A DNA stretch of 28,595 nt from an uncultured Prevotella sp. (GCA_900769055.1 CAAGFF010000081.1:1-28595), one strand, 5' to 3'; positions 18,201-26,803 are shown, counted from the first letter of the stretch. The notes: generated from the sequence alone by a model not told the origin. Made by a program: numbers and translations.

Positions 18201-21200
18201 TGGTACCATTATCCAACAGGTTGTCAATAATGGCATATCCCCTCGTAACCTCATCATAGTAACTTGCAAGATTGATATCCTCAGCCAATCCCTTCACCTG
18301 ACCTATAGCCTCATTCTGCAACTGATTGGCATATGGGATGCCTGTATCGCCTATAAGGTTGTCGATTCCCCAGTCTGAGAACAGTTTGTCGACCACTTCT
18401 GAACTTGTCATCTTGCTGCCAGGAGCCTTGTCGGTAAGTACCATACCTGCAATCACCTGGTTGTCGGTATTGATGACTATGGAGTCGAACTTCACACAAA
18501 GTTCCCAGGTAATGTTAAGTATCGGTGCCCAGATGACATGTCCCGTGCCCTTGATGGCTCCAGGAGCATTGAGGTCGGTAAGCTTGCCGTCAAGCACCAG
18601 CTCATACTCACCTACCGACACCTTCTTGCCTTGCAGCTCGGCTGCCTTCATGGAAGTAGGACGCTCGTTGGTAATCTCCACCTGATTGGCACACTGGAAG
18701 TAACGTTTGCTGAATACCTCCGACATGGCGAAGTCAACAATGTTTATGGAGTCATTTAGATATACGACTGTCGAATCGTTAGTAGCCTTCGGTGTGACAC
18801 GCAAAAGCATGTAGTTACCTTTTTCTACTTTTTCGCTGATGTCTTTCCAATGTATAGTATCTGTTAGTTCCTTAACACCTTTATTGGTATATATAGGCTC
18901 ACGTTGTAACATTTCCGCACGGTCGATGTAAGTATCGGCACAGAACAATTCCACATCGTATACAAACTTAACCGTGTCTGGCTCATAGCCACCACCACCT
19001 TCGTAAGCAGGCTTGCGCCATTGAACTGCAATATCGGAATTCAGGAACTCCTTACGTGCTCCCTCTTCAGGCAGATAACGTGGCATAACAATTTCCGGAT
19101 TGACGAAATTGTATACAGAATCAGCTAAAGTAGCAGTTCCGAAGCCAATAATCTCCGCATCATAGTTTACACCTGTTCCCTCCTTGAAGTTCACGGCAGC
19201 AGGTACCGACTTGCCCTCATTCTGATATATATAGCCCTCAGCCTTGCCGTCCTCAGTATCGGGAACGGCATAGACACGCATTACATATATTTGGGTAGAA
19301 TCGAGTTTATCAAGAACTTCCTGAGTGAGCTTATATTTGTTGAACTCTATGTCCTTCTTTTCGAATACAGGCTCAATCTCCTCAACGGCATTCTTCATGC
19401 CTTCAATATTCTCTTGATACCCTTCTGTAGGCTGTACTATCTTTAGCGTATACTTGAATGGCACTTCCTCGGCTTTTGCCCCCGACATGACAGGAGCCTC
19501 CCATTCTATCAGCGGGTTGCCCTTGTAGACCACATCAGCCCTTGTATTGACAAGGTCGGTGTAGGGTTTGGGAGAAACAAACTTTGGAGCAGAGTATGTG
19601 GTAGGCTTCGATGAGTTGGAGAACGCCACTATCGTAGCATCATTCTTTCCATTTTCAAGCACATTCACCCTCTCAAGTGACGATGAGGGACCACTCAGGG
19701 TAACACTAACGCGTATGAGATATGCAGTTTTGGTGCTTATCTCATCAAAGAAGGAGTCAGGGAACCTGTATGACGTACCCTTTATGCCATCTACCTCAAA
19801 GACAGCTGGCAGCTCGTCGAGAGCCTTGGCTATATCTACAGCATTGAGCTTGTAATCATCGTTCGGCTCGACTATCTCTATGGAGTATGTAATGTCAACA
19901 TCGTCGGGCAGCTCACCCTGTATGGCGGGTTTAGTCCACGTCACCACGGGGTTGTCTCTATATATACGTTCGACAACTGTCTCTAAAGACATTTCCGGTT
20001 TAAAGTCATAATCCACGAAGGGCTTCGGGGATATGAAGCGAGGTGGTGACACTATTGCCGACAGGCATGAGAACACGGAAGGACGACTGCGTCCGTCATC
20101 CTCGAAGGTCATGGTCTTATAGGCTCCCTCCACAGTGTCGGGAATAGCTATCACCTCCAACAGATATGCCGTCTCAGAATTAAACCTTTCATACACCTCT
20201 TCGGGCATGTCAACTTCTGTATCCTTAAGTCCTGTCACCTCAGCTTTGATAGGAAGCTCATCGAGTGCGGCACGCATGCCTTCAAAAGTACGGCTATAGT
20301 TAGAGTTAGGCTCAACAATCCTGACATTGTAGGTGAAATTAACCTTCTGTGAAAGATTGCCAGAGGCTACAGGTGCTTTCCATCTGATAACTGCATCATC
20401 GGGACTGATTACCGCCGTTTTTATCAAGTTGCTGTTCATTCCCGCAGGATTAATAAGCTGGGGAGCACTGTACGTAGTATGTGCTGTAAACCCTGCATTA
20501 TAGTCCTTAACGCGGAAAAGGCGCAGGTCGCTCATACCGTCATTGACGATATTGATATAGTCGAGGCTACCTATCTGCGTGGAGTTAGAGCGTGCGGTGA
20601 CGCGTGCCACGTAGGTGTCGACAGGCGAGAAGTTGTTGATGACGTGAGTAGGTATCAGACATTGGGGCATGGTGAGTCCTGTGGCCTGATAGACAACGGG
20701 GTCTTTCTCAATGGCCACGTCAGGTGTCTGCATTCCTGTCAGCTGCACAATCTTGATATCATAGGTGAAGGTGCGGGCAGAGGGATTGCAGCTGACAATG
20801 GGTGCCATCCATTGGAACATAGGATTCTGCTTGGAAAGGGTATAGACACCCATCTCGCCCTCCTGCACGTTAGGTGAGATCCACTGTGGTGGCTGTGCCT
20901 CATAGCACACGTTGAAGGTACACTTGCTCGTATTGGGGTTGTTGAGCAACTGCGCCGAAACGTTAGCAGGGTTCCACTTGTATGCGTGAAGCGTAATCTC
21001 GTAGCTGCCTTCGGGCAGGTTGCCGAACGAGCCTGACAGCACATTGTCGAACAGTCCTGCCGGCATCTGAACGGCATTCGACGGTACATGGTTGAACAAT
21101 GTACGCATCTCTACGGCATCAAGTATCTTGGTCTGGCCAGAAGGAACAACGATGGGCTGCTTAGGTATATACGGCTCTCCGGGCACAACAATCTCGATGT

Positions 21201-21435
21201 CGGATGTAGGGGTGAGCTGCTTCAAATCAACACCAAAATACACCATCTGGTCCTCACCACTATTGTTCATAAGGGTGATGGAGAAATACTGGCCCGTGTT
21301 GGAAAGATACAACATCACCTGTGGAGGCAATATGGTACGCACGGGCTTGATGTTGACAACAAGTTCCTGTGCCTGGGCAAAGAGCAGGCCGAAGATTGCG
21401 ACAAGCAATAACGTTATGTGTCTATATGTCTTCAT
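12271..21435 (-). CDS. Giant secreted repeat protein, 3054 aa (TANFOR-like repeats)
   Basis: A signal peptide (residues 1-22, ending FAQAQ) leads a 3054-residue secreted protein. An N-terminal beta-domain is followed by five repeats of about 145 residues. Each carries a strand of the form F-x-Y-[DNST]-[IVL]-x-[ILV]-[VF], starting at residues 223, 367, 515, 660 and 824, and is preceded by W-x-x-P (MFQWMAPIV, VIRWKAPVA, VVTWTKPAI, LIEWEAPVM, AVQWRKPAY). The spacing recalls the Tannerella '147-residue' TANFOR domain, from memory. Residues about 1000-2250 are beta-rich and glycine-rich. A Ser/Thr linker (about 2537-2595) leads to an unrecognised C-terminal domain with many Tyr and Cys. No T9SS sorting domain is seen. 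The ATG overlaps the barrel gene's TGA in ATGA (21432-21435), so the two are translationally coupled. Confidence 0.85.
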   Translation of the reverse strand: MKTYRHITLLLVAIFGLLFAQAQELVVNIKPVRTILPPQVMLYLSNTGQYFSITLMNNSGEDQMVYFGVDLKQLTPTSDIEIVVPGEPYIPKQPIVVPSGQTKILDAVEMRTLFNHVPSNAVQMPAGLFDNVLSGSFGNLPEGSYEITLHAYKWNPANVSAQLLNNPNTSKCTFNVCYEAQPPQWISPNVQEGEMGVYTLSKQNPMFQWMAPIVSCNPSARTFTYDIKIVQLTGMQTPDVAIEKDPVVYQATGLTMPQCLIPTHVINNFSPVDTYVARVTARSNSTQIGSLDYINIVNDGMSDLRLFRVKDYNAGFTAHTTYSAPQLINPAGMNSNLIKTAVISPDDAVIRWKAPVASGNLSQKVNFTYNVRIVEPNSNYSRTFEGMRAALDELPIKAEVTGLKDTEVDMPEEVYERFNSETAYLLEVIAIPDTVEGAYKTMTFEDDGRSRPSVFSCLSAIVSPPRFISPKPFVDYDFKPEMSLETVVERIYRDNPVVTWTKPAIQGELPDDVDITYSIEIVEPNDDYKLNAVDIAKALDELPAVFEVDGIKGTSYRFPDSFFDEISTKTAYLIRVSVTLSGPSSSLERVNVLENGKNDATIVAFSNSSKPTTYSAPKFVSPKPYTDLVNTRADVVYKGNPLIEWEAPVMSGAKAEEVPFKYTLKIVQPTEGYQENIEGMKNAVEEIEPVFEKKDIEFNKYKLTQEVLDKLDSTQIYVMRVYAVPDTEDGKAEGYIYQNEGKSVPAAVNFKEGTGVNYDAEIIGFGTATLADSVYNFVNPEIVMPRYLPEEGARKEFLNSDIAVQWRKPAYEGGGGYEPDTVKFVYDVELFCADTYIDRAEMLQREPIYTNKGVKELTDTIHWKDISEKVEKGNYMLLRVTPKATNDSTVVYLNDSINIVDFAMSEVFSKRYFQCANQVEITNERPTSMKAAELQGKKVSVGEYELVLDGKLTDLNAPGAIKGTGHVIWAPILNITWELCVKFDSIVINTDNQVIAGMVLTDKAPGSKMTSSEVVDKLFSDWGIDNLIGDTGIPYANQLQNEAIGQVKGLAEDINLASYYDEVTRGYAIIDNLLDNGTIKNVGFPLEIPKKYNPSPVNIQITTMKFAPTWATMDLIGTFVVPETEATKNQILVFGAPRMCISPKSLIPEGGTIALLKDFTVNDPKSDFTLTFKAPEDVIEPSNGCYLVWSENKFAELTADIDMAMPNLKKVDELGNVTDKQPILNVLATIRSWDDWIGSATLDAFQHESLPGFTFEECKVVIDHSSNQNHASCTKSIFPAKYDWEEANVNPGDIQAWQGVYISKINVSLPKSFTVGNGGRMSMFVENMIFDKSGCSLTAGISNLINYKAGENGSIGGFAFSLDSIYVDVVQNDFNRFKMKGGLQIPLLKDSVHYECNIQPLSNYENGKEGYCYVFRTYQMDKLSFDFILGDLDFDERLTYFLVEAYDKEDGTTKTNCELCIGGEVTIAGAKAINKQLANLPFDIHIPGIKFCKMRIANNMSFEAKYSEEAKRMQSARRELENDWLADAKNKWWNKAEDKEFADGDIYINFGQWGYASPEKTIGPFTLTLTECDIDLNVKGKDAELEFLLGGKITFNKDLDISGETKLGLKSKITNITSLSDMSIEFSSVEFHEATIKVNTGQVDIEGTVKVDDSNSRSGYCGELKMKIVDFFDCTAKGGYYEENPGSEDSFDWGYFELTCGDMSFTPVTIYGLHGGFYFNCYSESTGEKTSKATPKKGTTGIILGMGLKAGEGTVFDGSFDCTVVVYRNPETDKCKLTTFKFKGDIDCAAMIKAGVNIVYENTDKDKYFELDISIDVKADGGASEAVSKIENGLAKLQELNDKFEGYIQEAKCGLDSIMSDSNESADRSKFNERMTNADTVQTDDPEAKTSNKKTSAMTWKINLELKVTMKRDGQPLKKTDWYVWLGKPEPRDARCAFILVDFEKKPVISVSVGADAYLCFGSELPNGGQLPPLPEKLVKFLDGGQHGAAVSDNLSEATAAQEKSKKGFNAMSSELGGGIMLGASVWGYIDVNLGLFYASAGATAGFDIVLAKMPDNAECVNLGRKPGFKSGSNYWYARGQLYAYLYAKMGLHIDLGFFDKKIDLVDCGIGGVLQCAMPNPNYFMGKARIKIRLLGGLVNLNKKFSFECGDVCQIFLGNALDNFILFDRCSIGTDDFDEFNTYCYKASKDPELVNPYEVEYNKGITPYFVTNADINADISIVDPTDLDKIANNSNIVEEDAQKARASRKFRFEVYTGKAKLYEYASRSHIASKYSSPNATYEVEVTYQNDKVLLHKLNLNPNRYYKLEIKGRALEFRNGTYMDPEKYNADTHEYEPEEWYQTKTIYFCTKPEMEPSAFTDTTQLQLFAKLVYPSYITREGPQLVNDITVDAPLVDMRCPLISLDGQYKGRLFNNPTGKLTWKLYNDTVSAKPILTRNNLWIENDSVSILTPEKTFTYSDSSKPYTITLEYEWTESFSEQCMNAVMSYNTYASSEVTARNQAIEKIYETYFPGQAPGYGFAESGGSASLTKDPITGQWVNTATESTTSSSSSSSLSGLKAMSKTTTSSTVSQAKLGATAKLASSSTSSGSSIISDLPSLADMEKPYVLPTGFEVMVEDLGNTDAQGLHQYHVTVKKSGTNSWSEPRKMVVYKQRVKAFDKTYTKDEYHEGGAPMYYGTRFTGTILTDIEKLVTLDKAYTDKELLGGATKTSEPLKNRLGQYYIVQEPAMYIDYLANMFFVGGYKAKSADDYLNYDITTTEALIFNTPYGTTQGKLRILSEWGGDKQLYDNYQTIEDLCYLKLDRFQKMGYNHPIFCDPLDSLASYMYGEEIPAGVSAGVQPWHPLTQKCYLDIIRGLNESCQTMCSNITAFCYDGRNAYKKDVRDLTNEYMQGYIKTDFSAATVNGMMRLFEIKYPSYQLGLVWSGSKQGASRNTHIYDIIKMDYNKNYRHPRIRGNFFNPSNGACAGDNSNWSEVLYEWNYKAPHKSGFSSAQVWYDAEKAMKNVQKLQFRRYRVNSWDFKNKCWRSYYYGMSPTISESYSAFSDSPFISQPFK

Positions 21436-23183
21436 AGCTTTTTATCTGCTTTCTTCTTTATTTCCAATAGCGTGAATGTATATAGGTAGTTCAGTGACAG
21501 ACGGATGTCGGTACCATCGAGCGACGAGGTGGTCTTGGTAGGATTGACATCACCATACTTGCTGAACGATGCCGAGGCACTGAACGAATGTACTTTCTTA
21601 AGAGTGTAGCTTGCGCTAAGGTCGAGAGCCATGGAGAGGCTCTTGGATGTGCGCTTGACATGGTTGTAACACAACGACACGGTGGCCGATGTGTTGAGGG
21701 TCTTCTCCTTCAGGAAGCCTCGGCTGGTGGAGAGAGAAGCCACATCGGAGGTGTACTCGGTGTTGAAGCCCTTAGTCTGCTGATGGCTGACGGAGGTACT
21801 GAAGTCCATCTCCCATGGCTTCACGCCAATGACGTATGAGGCACCGATGGCCATGGTCTCAACGTCAGACAGTCCGATGGAGAACTTATTGAGATCCTTG
21901 TTCTGGGTGTAGTTGAGGGACAACGACATGCTGTGATCGAAGAGGTCACCACTGACGGAGTATGACGGCATGAGGCTATAGCTATGCAGCACACGGTGCA
22001 CCTTGGTGGTGTCATTGACCTTGGCTGTACCATCGGTCTGCTTTTGCAGGTAACCATTGTACATGGCCGAAATGCTGAAGTTGTTGCCTATACGATAGGA
22101 GGCCATGGCTGAATAGACATAGCCGGAGGTGGTATAGAGCTGCTGGTTGGACAGGTTGTCCTGCTGGCCTGAGAAAGAGCCAGAGATAGAAAGGTTACGG
22201 AACAGCGACGTGCTGAAGTTAACTCCCAGACTGTGGTAGTTGTTGGATGTATAGTATGTGCCAAGCGACGTATAGTCGGGCTGGATAATCTTATAGAATA
22301 CCGACGTGTTGACACCTCCCAACGACAACGTCATGGAGGCATCGCCGGCATACCTCACGGAGGAGGTGTAGCGTGCTTCGAAAATCTTGTCGAAGCGGGT
22401 GGCCTCGCCAGCGGTAATCTTTGGCGATTCCTTGTCGGCGGTGAAGGCCGATGTAGCGATGTTTGCAGAGAAGGACAGGAAATTCTTCACACGAAGCATT
22501 CCCTTGAGCCCAACGACGAGGTTCTCTTGCGGACGGTAGTACTGCCGCCAGTATTCGTCGATGGAGTTGGGCGAATCGTATGCCCTGAGCAGATAAAGGT
22601 CGATGCTGTTTCCACCGCGGCCATATCCGGCACTGAATCCCCAGCCAATGCGTCGGTATTGCGGCTTGCGTGGATTAGGGTCCTCAGGATTGTCGTTGAC
22701 GGCGTTGCGCAGAATGCCATAGAAGGCAGAGGCGCGGAACGTCTTGTCACGATATTCGAGACCCACTCCGTTGAACGACATGTTGAGTATGTATGAACTG
22801 AAGGGCATGGAGGAGCGGCCAATGTGGGCCGTGAAGTTCTTGTACCTCGGAGTGAGGTTGAACGAGAACTGCGGATAGCTGAAGTTCAGGTTGTCGTTGG
22901 AATAGTACACGGAGAATGGCATGGAGAAGCCTGAGATGCTGATGTTGAGGTTAGCATAGACGCTGTTGCTCAATGGCGACATGTAGCCATTGCCATACGA
23001 CGAATGGTAGTATGTGTTCTGTGTACCTATGGAGCCTGTGATAATCAGCGGATCACCCTTGCCTATCTGTGATATGTCCTGAGCCTGCATTGCATAAACG
23101 GCAAAGGTACACACCAGGGTTGTCATGGTGCGTGCCGTCAGCTGCTTGAGCCTTTCATGCCAGTGGGGATTGGTAGGTCTCAT
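21432..23183 (-). CDS. Outer-membrane beta-barrel protein
   Basis: The 583-residue product has a signal ending YAMQAQ and then about 20 or more alternating amphipathic strands rich in Ser, Tyr, Asn and Gly, separated by short turns (SLSMALDLSASYTLKKVHSF, NFSISAMYNGYLQKQ, RNLSISGSFSGQQDN). That is the pattern of a large outer-membrane beta-barrel. It ends in a lysine-rich tail (EIKKKADKKL) rather than an aromatic residue. ATG 23183 is chosen; the frame's upstream TTG at 23255 lies inside a terminator hairpin, and ATG 23126 would give a shorter signal. It precedes and overlaps the giant gene, suggesting that it anchors or exports that protein; this is inferred from gene order. Confidence 0.82.
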   Translation of the reverse strand: MRPTNPHWHERLKQLTARTMTTLVCTFAVYAMQAQDISQIGKGDPLIITGSIGTQNTYYHSSYGNGYMSPLSNSVYANLNISISGFSMPFSVYYSNDNLNFSYPQFSFNLTPRYKNFTAHIGRSSMPFSSYILNMSFNGVGLEYRDKTFRASAFYGILRNAVNDNPEDPNPRKPQYRRIGWGFSAGYGRGGNSIDLYLLRAYDSPNSIDEYWRQYYRPQENLVVGLKGMLRVKNFLSFSANIATSAFTADKESPKITAGEATRFDKIFEARYTSSVRYAGDASMTLSLGGVNTSVFYKIIQPDYTSLGTYYTSNNYHSLGVNFSTSLFRNLSISGSFSGQQDNLSNQQLYTTSGYVYSAMASYRIGNNFSISAMYNGYLQKQTDGTAKVNDTTKVHRVLHSYSLMPSYSVSGDLFDHSMSLSLNYTQNKDLNKFSIGLSDVETMAIGASYVIGVKPWEMDFSTSVSHQQTKGFNTEYTSDVASLSTSRGFLKEKTLNTSATVSLCYNHVKRTSKSLSMALDLSASYTLKKVHSFSASASFSKYGDVNPTKTTSSLDGTDIRLSLNYLYTFTLLEIKKKADKKL

Positions 23184-23221
23184 GGTGTTTATAAAAGTTG
23201 ATATATATATTAATAAGGTAT

Positions 23222-23260
23222 AAAAGGCCGTTGCCCTGCACCCCGGCAGGGACAACGGCC
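23222..23260 (-). terminator. Intrinsic terminator between the T9SS protein gene and the barrel gene
   Basis: A 14-bp GC-rich stem with one bulged base (GGCCGTTG-CCCTGC, 23226-23239, against GCAGGG-A-CAACGGCC, 23246-23260) and a six-base loop is followed, in minus-strand direction, by TTTTATACC. It starts 17 bases after the stop of the T9SS-sorted protein. The T-run is short, so some read-through into the barrel gene is likely; no clear TAnnTTTG promoter lies between them. Confidence 0.75.
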
Positions 23261-23276
23261 TTCAGAATAATGAGTA

Positions 23277-26200
23277 TTAACGGTTGCCTATTACCATCTT
23301 CTTGGTAACCACACCATTTGCTGTGGTAACCTTAACGATGTAGGTTCCATCTGTGAGATTAGTCTGTGGTACCATCTGACCGTTGGTGCTGAACACCTTC
23401 ACGTCCTTAGCACCCTCGGCAACGATGCTGTTGCCTGATACGCGGATGGAGAGTCCATCAGCACCAGTGATGTCGCGGATGCCGGTGACGGCGCCGTTGA
23501 ACATCAATGGCTGTGCATAGGTACCCATGGTCTTGGTGAACGATACAGTCTCGTCAAGAGATATGAACTCACCAGTAGTGGTATCGAAGAGCTTGAAGGT
23601 AACGGCCTCGCGGTTCTTTCCGTTTACGGTGATGAAGAAACGGCCGTTGATCATCTTACCCTCGCCTCGGCACTCATCGCCAACGAAAGCCCAGATGCTG
23701 TATTGTCCGTCCTCAGCCTTCTCGCTGAGTCTTGCAATGATGGTCATGTTGTCGGCAAACTGACGATAGTTGTATGTCAGCTCGGGACGCAACGTGTTGT
23801 CAAAAGCCTTAGCACCAGCGGCTGGCTCGTACACCCTCATATACCTGTCGGGATTGAAGGAGAACCGCGCCTCTGTCTCACCGGCATTGTAGATGAGGTA
23901 GCCCTGGCCGGCATTCAGAGACTCAAGGGTACCCTGCCATGACGGCGTACCATCTTTCTCTGCGAATGTCATGAAGCCATTCTGTGCCACCACCTGACTA
24001 CCAGCAGGCAGACTCATTACCTTTCCAAAGACTTCCTGGAAGGGATGAGACTTGCAGCAAGGATTGTTGAACCAGTTCCATCCCGGACGAAGTGTCACAT
24101 CTGTTGAATTGTTGGTATACAGGTCTATTCCTTCTACCAGATAATCCAGAGTTGTCTCGCTCTTGACATTCACCTTGTAGCAGGAAGATCCGTCAAGTGA
24201 AGTCAGGGTTCCAAAGAAGCCAAACTCAGGGTCGTTGTAAACAAGGTCGCTCTGTGAACGGATTTCCTGAGCATTGGTCAGATACTTTGGCATCACGCTC
24301 TCATCAATAACTCCTGCATAGAGAGAAATCCAGTTCCATCCTTCCTCGGCATTGATATGCTGGGTAATCTTTACGGGCTGTGTGGCATTGTAGCCGCCAG
24401 CAGTTGCCGTGAGACGGCCTTCGCCCACGAGCATCGGGTCGAGTGTCCAGGTGTTGGTACCCTCAACACGTGTCAGCGTGAAGAGCGGATTTGACTCCTG
24501 GGTATCCTCGACAATAAGGTTAGGAATGTCAAATGTCACATCCTCCAGAGGATAGCCTGCAGGAACGGTGGTAATGGTGAGCTGATAGGTATCCTCACAA
24601 CCGATGGCTATAGCCTCGAAGGAGATGCTTGAGAGACCCTCGATGATGTTGACACCGAAGCCGATGGTGAAGACATGTTCCTTAACAGGCGTGAAGCTGC
24701 CTTTATCATCAAATCCACAGACCTGGTTGGTCATGGTTCCCTCGAAACGGGTTGAGCCGTATGCCTGTGTGAGATACGTGTCGGAAGCGGTAACGCCACC
24801 ATTGGTGATGCTCAGGATGGCATCGCCCTCGCCATGGTTCTCAGCCCATGTGAGGTCGGTCCAGCTGTAAGGCCCAGTCTTGATGTTGCCCTTGAGAGCC
24901 TCTGTAATGTCAAATGTGGTGATTTGGTCTTTTGGTACCTCAATGGCCAGAGGATCCATGGAAACGGAGAAGTCCTGCTCTGTTGGCAGCTTGATTACCT
25001 GCACTGTGAGAGAAATAACGCCATTGGGAATATCACTATGACTGATATAGACAGTCGCTTCACCTTCGGCAATTGCAGTGATGGTACCATCATCATTGGT
25101 CTGTAGCACGGGAGACCCACCATCGACTGGCTCCGCAACGGAATAGCTGATGTCTGACATAGGGTCGGTGGCATCGGCAGGTGAATATTGGAAGGTATAG
25201 GGCAAATACTGCTTCACTTCATCACCAAGGGCCACGGTAATAGCATCATAATTGGCTGTCAATTCTTCCACGGGCTTGCGGATGATGACGGTAACATTGA
25301 CCTTTGCACCGGCATCGCAGGTGGCTGTCATGGTGTAGGTGCCCACCTTGCTCGGTACCCACAGCTCCTGGCTTGTTGTCTCCTCTGTCTGCTTCACGAT
25401 GGCCTCATCATCAGAAGGAATCCAGGTCACCTGCTCTGTGGCATCCTCAGGGGTTACGGTGATAATGTTGGAAAGCATCTGGGTGAGCGTAGCACCATCG
25501 TTGATGTTCACGGTAATGGTTCCATCGGGATAATCCTGACTTACCTCCAGTCCTGTGATGGGCTGGTTGACCACGACAGTCGTATATGCACTCTTTTCAC
25601 CAGACGGAGTATAGAAGGAGTTCATGCCAAGGTATGCCCCAGAGGTCACCTTCAGACCCTCAAGAACACCATTCTCTACCTTGATAAACTCGGCACTGTT
25701 AACATATTCCCAGGTAATCTCATCGGGTAGATTGGCACCCTCAGGTGTCAATATCAATTCATCGGTCAAATTTACCTTGTCACCTTTGTTGATGGTGATG
25801 GTCTCTGGCAGAGATACACTTGCAGCAGGAATAAAGCTGATGACGAACGGGTCAGACGGATAGTTTATGGTTCCATCGCTCGCACTTACAGTAACTGTTT
25901 CGGACAGAGTATACTCTGTCACCGTGTATCCGTTAAGGTCAGAACACTTGAGGGCAAAATTCACCTTCTGATTGTCTTCACCCTCTTTGACGGCAACACG
26001 CAACGTGTAGATGTACGTTGTGACTGCTGTAGCTCCCTCACCGGTTGTTTTAGCCACAGGTGTAGCCACGGCACGGCATTCGTCACCAATGAAAGCACCA
26101 AGTGTAACGTTTACGTCATTGCCTGGTGCAACCTGATTTCCTGATGCGTCCGTCAGGGTAGCATAGACAACAGTCTCAGCAGCTACTGAAGGATCGTCAT

Positions 26201-26285
26201 TCGCGAGCGGCGTCCAATCGCGCTGAGCACTCATCTGCAACACTGCCAGGAGGCAAAGTGTGAAAATTGATAATGCTTTTTTCAT
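23277..26285 (-). CDS. T9SS-sorted surface protein with Ig-like, GWNW and GDECRG domains
   Basis: The 1002-residue product starts with signal MKKALSIFTLCLLAVLQMSA. Next comes a domain with GAFIGDECRAVA, then several Ig-like (Big2-type) domains, for example VSLPETITINKGDKVNLTDE and ITVALGDEVKQYLPYTFQYS. Two GWNW modules follow (EEGWNWISLYAG, RPGWNWFNNPCC), then a second GDECRG domain (WAFVGDECRGEG). The last ~65 residues form a type A T9SS sorting domain (VKVFSTNGQMVP, then LTDGTYIVKVTTANGVVTKKMVIG), which in known systems directs outer-membrane passage and surface attachment. ATG 26285 is chosen for the signal peptide. An alternative ATG at 26330 overlaps the DUF1573 stop as ATGA and would add 15 residues. 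This is the only protein in the cluster with a visible T9SS tag. Confidence 0.88.
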   Translation of the reverse strand: MKKALSIFTLCLLAVLQMSAQRDWTPLANDDPSVAAETVVYATLTDASGNQVAPGNDVNVTLGAFIGDECRAVATPVAKTTGEGATAVTTYIYTLRVAVKEGEDNQKVNFALKCSDLNGYTVTEYTLSETVTVSASDGTINYPSDPFVISFIPAASVSLPETITINKGDKVNLTDELILTPEGANLPDEITWEYVNSAEFIKVENGVLEGLKVTSGAYLGMNSFYTPSGEKSAYTTVVVNQPITGLEVSQDYPDGTITVNINDGATLTQMLSNIITVTPEDATEQVTWIPSDDEAIVKQTEETTSQELWVPSKVGTYTMTATCDAGAKVNVTVIIRKPVEELTANYDAITVALGDEVKQYLPYTFQYSPADATDPMSDISYSVAEPVDGGSPVLQTNDDGTITAIAEGEATVYISHSDIPNGVISLTVQVIKLPTEQDFSVSMDPLAIEVPKDQITTFDITEALKGNIKTGPYSWTDLTWAENHGEGDAILSITNGGVTASDTYLTQAYGSTRFEGTMTNQVCGFDDKGSFTPVKEHVFTIGFGVNIIEGLSSISFEAIAIGCEDTYQLTITTVPAGYPLEDVTFDIPNLIVEDTQESNPLFTLTRVEGTNTWTLDPMLVGEGRLTATAGGYNATQPVKITQHINAEEGWNWISLYAGVIDESVMPKYLTNAQEIRSQSDLVYNDPEFGFFGTLTSLDGSSCYKVNVKSETTLDYLVEGIDLYTNNSTDVTLRPGWNWFNNPCCKSHPFQEVFGKVMSLPAGSQVVAQNGFMTFAEKDGTPSWQGTLESLNAGQGYLIYNAGETEARFSFNPDRYMRVYEPAAGAKAFDNTLRPELTYNYRQFADNMTIIARLSEKAEDGQYSIWAFVGDECRGEGKMINGRFFITVNGKNREAVTFKLFDTTTGEFISLDETVSFTKTMGTYAQPLMFNGAVTGIRDITGADGLSIRVSGNSIVAEGAKDVKVFSTNGQMVPQTNLTDGTYIVKVTTANGVVTKKMVIGNR

Positions 26286-26326
26286 GTTAATAATAGTTTT
26301 GGTGATTAAATATATATTTGTGTTAC

Positions 26327-26803
26327 TCATTCTCTCTCGGCAAGACGCATCTTCTCCTTGTCAACAGGAGACTCATTCTCTATCCGCTGACTGGAACTGA
26401 CCACATTGCCCTTAACGAAGAGATAGTTGATACGGGAACGTGAGTCTGTGGTAACGGCAACACGCTGATGGAACAGACCTTCACGATTCTGCGGATTGAA
26501 GGTTACTGTCACCGAGGCTGTATCGCCAGGAGCAATGGCATGAGGGGAATGTGTTGCCGTGGTGCAACCGCATGTAGCATATACACCAACAATGGAGTAT
26601 GCCTTGTCTCCGGCGTTGCGAAGAACAAAACGGTGAGACACAGGTCCGTCATCCTCAAGTATTGTCCCGAAACTATAGACGGTGCCACCCTGCCACTGCA
26701 TCTCTGACTGCGAACACACGTCTGCCGTTGCCATGACAAACATAGCCATGACAACGGACAGCCTTTTGTTTTTGCAGAGATTTATTACACTATTTGCATT
26801 CAT
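26327..26803 (-). CDS. DUF1573 protein, exported
   Basis: The 158-residue protein has an N-terminal signal (hydrophobic VVMAMFVMATADVCSQ) and then a single DUF1573 domain. This shows VYSFGTILEDDGPVSHRFVL, the hallmark ATCGCTTA segment and the closing GDTASVTVTFNPQNREG. DUF1573 is an Ig/ASH-like beta-sandwich common in Bacteroidetes envelopes; its precise function is not established. ATG 26803 is chosen; the frame extends upstream only to a TTG (26884) through promoter-like DNA. The gene is first of the seven-gene minus-strand cluster, 41 bases before the T9SS-sorted protein, and is preceded by a promoter-like box and a 17-bp direct repeat. Confidence 0.87.
   Translation of the reverse strand: MNANSVINLCKNKRLSVVMAMFVMATADVCSQSEMQWQGGTVYSFGTILEDDGPVSHRFVLRNAGDKAYSIVGVYATCGCTTATHSPHAIAPGDTASVTVTFNPQNREGLFHQRVAVTTDSRSRINYLFVKGNVVSSSQRIENESPVDKEKMRLAERE

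Noticed and set aside
23184..23255. N-terminal extension of the barrel protein to TTG 23255
   Set aside because: The extension is encoded by the terminator hairpin and an AT-rich spacer; ATG 23183 gives a usable signal peptide.
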